In this document: one piece after another, positions 21,801 to 28,078 of the stretch
How positions within the stretch are numbered: the stretch's first letter is position 1
How the letters are laid out: the number at the start of each line of letters is the position of its first letter
NCBI GenBank assembly: GCA_000934455.1
Contig: KN889035.1
Coordinates: 41,255 to 69,332, forward strand
Reading direction: 5' to 3'
From: Apostichopus parvimensis
Taxonomy: Eukaryota; Echinodermata; Holothuroidea; Aspidochirotida; Stichopodidae
Length of the DNA stretch: 28,078 nucleotides
The notes under the pieces: generated by a model
The model's database searches: none
What the model saw: only the letters and a program-made list of their open reading frames with translations
Told to the model about the DNA's origin: nothing
Made by a program: the position numbers and the translations under genes

Positions 21801-24800
21801 AGGAATTAAACTATCTTATATTAATATAAGAACAATTTAACGACAGAGGTTTGTAGCAAGTGCTGTGGATACTTTCTGTTTTCCAAAATCCCTTGAACAT
21901 TTGAAATCCAAAATGAAGGGAGATAGTCCAGTATTTAAGTCCATGGGAATCAGTTTATCGGAAATGGTCACATCTAGAGCTGTGTTAGCTCCATATTTAA
22001 TTAGCGATTGTGAGGTAGAAATAGTACTGTATGGATGGATATGTTGTTGTTTGAGATGTTGCAATATGTATCATCACTATAGAAATGAAACTTAAAACTA
22101 AATTTATACTTGGTTTTAAGTTATCATAAGGCCACTTTTTGTGTTTGTTCAGCACCTCTACCACATATACTGAGAATTTCTCGAAATAATTTTAATATAT
22201 ATTCAATTCAACTTCAACACTTCAAGTATTTTATCTCCAGAGGGAGTAGCAGTTGTTGGTTCCAATCCATTTGGTTCTCAACATTTCATTTGCCTTGACA
22301 GTTTATCATATTTTATTCATCACATGTATATGAAATGTAAAATTGGAAAATTTTCCAACTTTGACTTCATTATTTGAAATGAAATGATAACAAAATGGTC
22401 AAATTCCACTACAAAAAGCTGCACTATTTGTATGGTGATCATGTTGATTATAAAGTGTACATTGCTTTGTTTACAATTGTCTTAATAACTAACTGATCAC
22501 TATTTGCATACCTGGAAATATTTTATCGGCAAAATGCTATGATGGACATGTACTTGCTACACAAATGCGCTCAGTATTATTACACAGAACCATAACATAG
22601 CTTATATATTATTTTCTGTGATGATGTTAAAGGATAGGTTTTGCATACAGACAATAGCAAAATTCTGTGCAAAACTGGCAATTGGTTACAATAGTGCTAA
22701 GATATTAATAACAGTTTTACTAACCTTAGTAGTGTCAGTAATTCATCAAATGTTTAATATTCATAAAACGGGAATAACTTATTGTTCAAATTGAGTGTTA
22801 GCAGTTCTATTAAAGTCTCTGATATTGTTGTTGTATGTCAAAACATACTACTGTGTGATTCCCATGTACAAAAGCCATAAGTCTTTGCATTTGCATAGCA
22901 GTTTATCTATTTTGCATATCACTTGCTATGTGATAATGGATAAATTATAACAGTACCTGATGAAACTGAAATCTGCTGATCACAAAATATGGCGTGTAAA
23001 CATTTGCACAGAAAACCTCCCCGAATAATTCTTACCTGTTACTCAACCTATGCTTATACAACTATACATCTCAATTCTGATGAGACTCTCTGTATTTAAT
23101 GGTGCGGTTTTCATTATTACAAATTTAAAACAATAATATTTATAGTGTATGTATTGCATGATACTAGAGCAGTTCTGTGGATATTGCAGATTCCAACCAG
23201 TAATGATGTTATTTCAAGGTTGCTGTTTGATAGGTGTCACTGTAGTTACAGCTGGACTGGGAGGCATGTACACGCACTGTACAGTATTATATCTATAGAC
23301 TAAATAGACTATAACAGCAATTGCATGTTGGTGAATCACAGTAAGGTGTGGTCAGGCTCAATCACAATGTTAAAATAATAGTACCCACCTTTCTCAGTGA
23401 TAAATTTTGTTGTAAACATTGTTTTATTGAAATTGCCAAAGTACAGTATAACCAGAAATCCATATAAAGGACACATATAGCTTTTTATATTGAACTGAAA
23501 TTTTTTGGAAAATAATAAAGGAGTTTGTTTCAATTTAATATTGTTTTTCAGTAATATCCAGCTTTGGACATTCTTGTGTGCATTATGATCGTGCACACAT
23601 TATTCATGCACAACATTTTCATTCCTTGTACCTGCAAAGACCAGAACAACAGAAGAGTCAGCCAACGAAAAGGAAGCTGTTACTTTGAAAGTGTAGCTTT
23701 GATCCAAGTCGCTAAATTCTAGATAGGCCTATGCTACACTTTGAAAGAACAAATTCTTTTTCACTGGCTTACTTAGACAGCTCTGCAATTCTGTTGTTTT
23801 CTTCAATTCTGTCTTGCTTTCAACTTTGTTAGTTCCTTTTGACAATTTTGTTTGTAGCCTTCTGAAAGAAGAATCAAATTACTTATGGTAATTCAAGAAG
23901 GAAGTCAATTCCAATATTTTCAATATGATCCTCCTTACAAACTGTATTTGTCATTGGTCACATTCTTCATACACTCAACATGTTATCTTTTGAGTTAATC
24001 ACTATAATATGATGTAAACTTCCCAGAAAAAGTGTTCATTTGCATGTGCTTGATGATACTTTTACCTGGAATAATATTGGCCAATATATCTCTGGAATTG
24101 TCATACTGGTACTTGTTAACTTTGGCAATTGATTGTATTTGAGAAAAGATAGTTCTCTTTCCTGGTTCCTCATTTAAGCGCAACAGTGAGATTTCCGTAT
24201 AAACATAGAAAAACATAAGTTTTGATTCTGTATCGATCAGTTCTTGTGACTAATTTTTATTTTTGTACCAGAGTAAAATCTCAGCCTTTTAGACACTTCA
24301 GTAGATAGCATACTTTGTACTAAAAAAAAAAGCCTTTTGTTTCTAACAGGAACCGAACAGCGGAAGCATGACTGAGAAATTTGAAATTGTAAAACAATTT
24401 GAAAAGGAGCGAAGAAACTTTTGTTTAGAACAGGATTCAAACCAGTGAACTTTGCATTACAAGTTTGGTGCTCTACCAACTGAGCTAACTAGCCCTCAAT
24501 TAGTTGTCATCTGGCTATGTTTCTTTTTTGGTAGAGAAGGGGGTGGGGGGTTGAGGAGGGAGGGGCATACTGTGCAAGAAGGAACCATAGTTGATCGCAT
24601 GTACTGATTCAAGTACCATGGAGTTCAGTTTTGATGAATTTCAATAAGGTTATATTCTGGTCCTAATTCTGCTAAATTATGACGTTAAATGGACGTTCTT
24701 GTTGATGATTGTTAAATGATATGAATAAGTTAGAATGCACTACCTCCCCTTTCTTCTTTAGTTCAGCATCCAATGAAGCCGAAAATGTCAACTGTTGAGA

Positions 24801-25096
24801 TTTAAACCTGTACAATCTTTCACAGAATAAATTAATGGACAAACGACTTCATCTCCAGAGAGGTACACAGTTCTGCATCTAAATTGTATAGATTTCTTCA
24901 CTAGTGCATGTCACAATATCTAACTTGCATAATTTGTATCAAAGTGCTGTTAAAGTTAATGTTCTATAGAACCACTGACTTAATTCATAATTTTCAGGAT
25001 TCGAAAGCAGAAGGTGACGGTATAGACTGCCTAGCATTAACAGCTGGAATAATTGCAAGAGCTTTTAATTTACAAGTTAATATAGCAGGCATTTAG
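15843..25096 (+). CDS. Unrecognised five-exon gene model (148 aa, short 3' end)
   Basis: Five candidate exons join in phase 0 throughout. (1) 15843-15869, MTTHELYCK, an ATG with an in-frame upstream stop and an AAG|GTAAGA donor. (2) 18053-18175, 41 codons containing DGKVTKYFNKATSIFLGIK, with acceptor CCAATCAG and donor CCT|GTAAGT. (3) 21847-22014, 56 codons containing FVASAVDTFCFPKSLEHLK and SLSEMVTSRAVLAPYL, with donor GAG|GTAGAA. (4) 23858-23887, PSERRIKLLM, with acceptor TTTTGTTTGTAG and donor ATG|GTAATT. (5) 24998-25096, DSKAEGDGIDC to a TAG, with acceptor ATAATTTTCAG. Exons 2 and 3 are the best supported; 1 and 4 are short and tentative. The product looks soluble, with no signal peptide or membrane segment. 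I could not name the family. Other exons may lie in the long introns. Confidence 0.4.
15870..18052 (+). other. Inferred first intron; one weak extra exon candidate
   Basis: Runs from GTAAGA to ATCAG. A short segment at about 16534-16568 is flanked by TTGCAG and GTGAGT and is open, but its phase does not fit the next exon, so it is not included. The rest is AT-rich without coding character. Confidence 0.3.
18176..21846 (+). other. Inferred 3.7-kb intron, no confident exon
   Basis: Long AT-rich stretch with T-runs (18908-18934). Short open frames at about 18748-18852, 20468-20689 and 21037-21124 lack matching splice-site pairs. A CATCCT-ending segment at about 21167-21240 resembles exon 2 of the flanking gene (see findings). 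Confidence 0.35.
22015..23857 (+). other. Inferred intron, no confident exon
   Basis: AT-rich. One 29-base segment after ATATTGCAG (about 23189-23217) is open but has a weak donor. The 86-residue minus-strand frame at 23336-23596 is of ordinary intronic composition. Confidence 0.3.
24424..24495 (-). repeat. tRNA-Thr-like decayed sequence (tRNA pseudogene or SINE head)
   Basis: On the minus strand it contains an exact box A (TAGCTCAGTTGG, 24476-24487), a near-exact box B (GGTTTGAATCC, 24433-24443, one change from GGTTCGAATCC) and an anticodon-loop-like CTTGTAA (TGT, Thr). The acceptor stem (GGGCTAG against TCTAAAC) does not pair and the anticodon stem is mismatched, so it is not a functional tRNA. 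About 130 bases downstream in the same direction is a run of ten T's, a possible Pol III terminator. That would suit a SINE, but no tail or target duplication was identified. Confidence 0.6.
24539..24565 (+). repeat. G-rich block with quadruplex potential
   Basis: Four G-runs separated by short spacers (GGGGG T GGGGGG TTGAGGA GGG A GGGG) meet the usual G-quadruplex pattern. It lies about 45 bases from the 5' end of the tRNA-like sequence. Confidence 0.6.
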
Positions 25097-25129
25097 ACTA
25101 GATAAATTCCCCAGTGTGGCAAAATATAT

Positions 25130-25147
25130 AATAAAAAGTAAAATAAA
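25130..25147 (+). terminator. Paired AATAAA signals after the short 3' end
   Basis: AATAAA occurs at 25130-25135 and 25142-25147, 34-46 bases after the TAG at 25094-25096. Two closely spaced signals just after a stop support a genuine transcript end here. Confidence 0.4.
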
Positions 25148-25627
25148 AACGAAAATGCTGTACTACAAGACAAATGAAGCCTTGATAAGAGCATCAGCTT
25201 TTGTTTGACTCAAAAAGACATTCCCTTTGTTATTGTTCTGTGGCATAATTTTGCTGCCGTCAAATATTTTTTGGGAGCATGAAAGTGTAGTATCTAAAGC
25301 AGGCCTTTTGAATAGTTCCAAACTAAAAACAATATTTAGGTATTTGTTAACTCATGTAAGGTATTTTTCAGTATTTAGTTAACAGTATCATATTATTTTT
25401 TTTCAATGTTTTTATATGTTATAGTTTGCACGATTTCATTCCCATTATTTCCACTTTCCATTCATACCAAACTATCAGGTGTCAAATGGGATGTAGTTAG
25501 ATCTCAATGTCAACAAAACTGTTTTCATATGTGAAAGTACTTGGTAGTTATGAGCTTCCTAATTCCTGCTTTGTAAATACTATACCAAACTGTGAGATTA
25601 TTGCAACTGTTTCAAACCCATCTTTAG

Positions 25628-26044
25628 GATAAACCTTTTGAACCATTTGGACCAGCAAAAGAATTTATGGTGCTTGCGGGAAATCACCACTCAAAAAAAT
25701 CAGATAAAATTGAAATTAAAGAACCAAGAAAAAAAGTAAAATTGCAAAAAAAAAGAATTCGAGGGATATTGACAAAGGAGAAGAAGATATCAGCATACAT
25801 TCAGGAGACATTCTTTTCATCTAAAGAACATTCATGTATCAGGATCAAGCACTTGATTGTCTGCTCAGCAAGCGAGACATGTTTGGTGGAAAATTCAGCA
25901 AAATTTTCCAACCACATTAATACTGTGCTTGCAGTAGTGCTAACATGGGTAACATTAAACATCACTAAAATGTTTCATTGCAAATTCATGGTTGTGTTAC
26001 ATTCAATGATGGGTGACCAAAAGTTTCTTGGCTCCTCTCTTTAA
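25628..26044 (+). CDS. Alternative or additional terminal exon, Lys-rich, 138 codons
   Basis: After an AAACCCATCTTTAG acceptor, a frame opens at 25628 and runs 138 codons to a TAA at 26042-26044. It begins DKPFEPFGPAKEFMVLAGNH, then has a basic stretch (KEPRKKVKLQKKRIRG), possibly a nuclear localisation or nucleic-acid-binding tail. The second half (SAYIQETFFSSKEHSCIR onward) looks less coding and may be 3' UTR or intron. Phase 0 matches the model upstream. Joining to it needs an exon-5 donor at CAA|GTTAAT (25075/25076), which is weak; the product would then be 280 aa. It could also be the end of a separate gene. No family recognised. Confidence 0.35.
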   Translation, partial: DKPFEPFGPAKEFMVLAGNHHSKKSDKIEIKEPRKKVKLQKKRIRGILTKEKKISAYIQETFFSSKEHSCIRIKHLIVCSASETCLVENSAKFSNHINTVLAVVLTWVTLNITKMFHCKFMVVLHSMMGDQKFLGSSL

Positions 26045-26175
26045 CCTGTTTCAGTCTATTCTTTACACACTGGCAAGGATATGGACCAACAGGGCAACAC
26101 ACATAGACCATTATAGGTATACAATGTTCAAACAACCATGTACACATAGTTTAGGCTTTTAATTAATGTAACAAA

Positions 26176-26181
26176 AATAAA
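26176..26181 (+). terminator. Poly(A) signal AATAAA after the long 3' end
   Basis: Canonical AATAAA about 130 bases after the TAA at 26042-26044, on the strand of the 138-codon frame. It is consistent with a second, distal transcript end. Confidence 0.35.
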
Positions 26182-26199
26182 TTACCAAAACAAAAATTG

Positions 26200-27110
26200 A
26201 CAAAAGCAAAATTAAACAAATCTGCAGACTTTGTGAAACGTCAGCGATATAAAGCTGATATTATTCAATAACAGAATAACTGAGTTGTAGCTCCTGGTTT
26301 ATAGGATTCTTGGTTTTATTTTTAACTTTATTCGGACTGTCCCTTTTTAAGTCTGTGTCACATACTGTAATGTATTTAAAAACCAATTAATATTACTTAT
26401 TGAATGAACTTCCCATTGCAGACTTTTTGTAAAAGGTGCAACTGACACTTCATCTGGCATTAAGTTTATGATTAAGGGATATTTAAGTTTGATAAGAAGA
26501 TTGATCAATATAGTATCCTTGTCCAGTCACAAGTTTAGCTATCATCGTTAGCAGATAACAATGAAATATAAATATAAACGCCCTTAGAAATATCAAGAGG
26601 TTCTTTCATTTTCTATTTCTTTGTTTGATGTTCCTCAGATATCCATGCATGGTTCATTAGTTTTAGTGGGTGTTGTATCTCTCATTGTGTTCCTATTGGA
26701 TCTACATATAAATTCTCATAGTACTTTGATAAAGAAAAACCCTCTAATGATACAGTATATGTAAAACACGTTTAAAAAAAGAAATCATAACCTTCCAACC
26801 ATGATGTGAGTGTGTGTGTGATGCTTGTGCAAGTTTGTAAACACCAAAGCTCAAAAAGGGAAGCTTTGATGGATCTCAAACTTTGTATGTAAATATTTCA
26901 AGAAGACTGTTGCTACTTAGTCTTTATACTGGAGGTCAAAGGTCATATGAGATCCAGTACAAGGTATGATCTAAAGAACAGAATCTTGGGTCAGTCTCAT
27001 ATTTAGTATTTTATTTAGTATGTGCCCTCCCATGTTGAGTAGATGAAATTTAACCTGTCTATTATGCCTCTCCATTATCCCTCCTGATTTTCTTGCCCAA
27101 TATAGTTTCC
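26200..27110. other. No gene seen
   Basis: AT-rich intergenic-looking sequence with a short GT run near 26810-26819. No splice-supported exon was found on either strand. Confidence 0.4.
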
Positions 27111-27305
27111 ATTCTCTCTTCCTCTTCTCTCTCTCCTCTGCCCCACTCCCCTGCTTCTCTCCCTTCTTCTCTCCCTTCTTCCTCGCTCCTCTTCTTTCCT
27201 CTTCCTCTCCCTTCCTTTCTCTTATCACCTCCTATCCCCCTTTCTTCCCTTTCTCCCTTTCCTCTTCCCTTCCCTTCCCTTCCCTTCATCTTCCCTTCCC
27301 TCCTT
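27111..27305 (+). repeat. Long polypyrimidine tract with TTCCC repeats
   Basis: About 195 bases that are nearly all C and T, including four perfect TTCCC units (27265-27284) and many CTTCC-like variants. Open frames on both strands here (Ser/Pro/Leu-rich on plus, Arg/Glu/Gly-rich on minus) are low-complexity artefacts. Confidence 0.85.
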
Positions 27306-27591
27306 ACAAAAAGGAACCAGTTGTGTCTTTTATGGCAATTAAGCAAAGATAACCTCTGGTTTTATTTACATTTAGTAACGATATATAGCCTACCTGTGAT
27401 GTAAACATGCTACATAACTCCTTAGTCAGCAGCCAATCTGTGGTATACACACCCATTTACTCTAAACCTGTTCTGTGTGTTTGACTAGAATCTTGAGTGG
27501 TACTATAAGAGTGAATTGAAAGTGGTTTCTTTCTGTTATATTAGTAACCCTTGACACTGCCTTAGTTAGAATGAAACTAGATGCCTTTGTG

Positions 27592-28056
27592 CAGAAGCCA
27601 TAAGGGGACATGTGAGATGTCAAGAAACTGTGTTGGAATACCATGTTATCTCAACAAAAATACTAGATTTACTTCGCTCCCCGCTTACCTGTCTCCCCAC
27701 AACCTTAGCACCGCATTCTACTGTGTCTAGTATGCCCTGGTAATCTTTTAACACTGTGCACCCTCACTGACCCCCAGTGACCTCCTTCATATTTTACCAA
27801 CCAAAGTGTCAGAACACGTTTTCGTATTGGAAAAATTTTTTCTTCGATTTCGCCCGGAATACCTTGGATTATTACGCTAGAAGGTTCCTTAAAGGAGTTC
27901 TAGACTTCCAACCATCTTTTCCAGCCTGATAAGTATCCTTTACCCATGCGTTCGTTATCCTTTACCCATGTTATCTCGACAAATATACTAGTTTTGCCAT
28001 CACGGTATTCTAATACGGTATCTCGACATCTCGCATGTCCCCTTCAATGGCTTCTG
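27592..28056. mobile_element. Element with inverted-repeat ends (about 54-56 bp arms)
   Basis: The left arm 27592-27645 (starting CAGAAGCCAT) matches the reverse complement of 28001-28056 at about 47 of 54 positions plus a 2-base gap. Inside, CCATGTTATCTC(A/G)ACAAA recurs in direct orientation at 27641-27666 and 27966-27991 (24 of 26 identical), and a 15-base repeat TATCCTTTACCCATG occurs at 27934-27948 and 27956-27970. No transposase frame and no clear target duplication were seen. It may be a short non-autonomous DNA transposon or a folded-back repeat. Confidence 0.55.
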
Positions 28057-28078
28057 TACTTTTGAGTTATTTGAAATG

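Noticed and set aside
23995..24216. Minus-strand open frame with a possible donor (CCAG|GTAAAA)
   Set aside because: The only acceptor is weak, the family is unknown, and it would oppose the better supported plus-strand gene model.
24424..24495. Functional tRNA-Thr gene
   Set aside because: The acceptor stem does not pair, the anticodon stem has mismatches and box B is altered.
27062..27404. Ser/Pro/Leu-rich and Arg/Glu/Gly-rich open frames
   Set aside because: They are translations of the low-complexity pyrimidine tract and its complement.

Overview
The window looks like a piece of an animal nuclear genome. It is AT-rich, with small exons separated by long GT-AG introns, AATAAA signals, microsatellites, long homopolymer runs and a 365-base assembly gap. 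No bacterial operon structure, rRNA or CRISPR array was seen. The repeat content (a short hAT-type element, a Penelope-like hammerhead motif, a tRNA-derived element) and the RPE protein suit a marine invertebrate, perhaps an echinoderm. The species guess is inference only.

Layout. (1) Bases 1-3504 hold the 3' end of a plus-strand gene: a Lys/Pro-rich exon, a 2-kb intron, a short terminal exon ending in an acidic tail, and a poly(A) signal. (2) Bases 3505-6560 have no convincing gene, but contain a diverged 119-bp tandem duplication, a strong hairpin and several C-runs. (3) Bases 6580 to about 11700, minus strand, hold the one securely identified gene: a complete seven-coding-exon ribulose-phosphate 3-epimerase (RPE, 231 aa) with a non-coding first exon and a promoter region carrying CRE-like sites. 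(4) Bases 12190-12440 hold an unrecognised possible minus-strand exon beside the gap (12594-12958). (5) Bases 13020-15500 are rich in transposable elements: a complete hAT-like MITE with an 8-bp target duplication, a hammerhead-ribozyme fold typical of Penelope-like retroelements, and an unassigned minus-strand ORF. (6) Bases 15843-26181 can be assembled into an unrecognised plus-strand gene from small exons that all join in phase 0, with two alternative 3' ends. (7) Bases 24424-24566 carry a decayed tRNA-Thr-like head and a G-rich block. (8) Bases 27111-28056 carry a pyrimidine tract and an inverted-repeat element whose left arm looks CpG-decayed.

The genes do not form an operon. RPE interconverts ribulose-5-phosphate and xylulose-5-phosphate in the pentose phosphate pathway. 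The other two gene models could not be assigned a function by eye.
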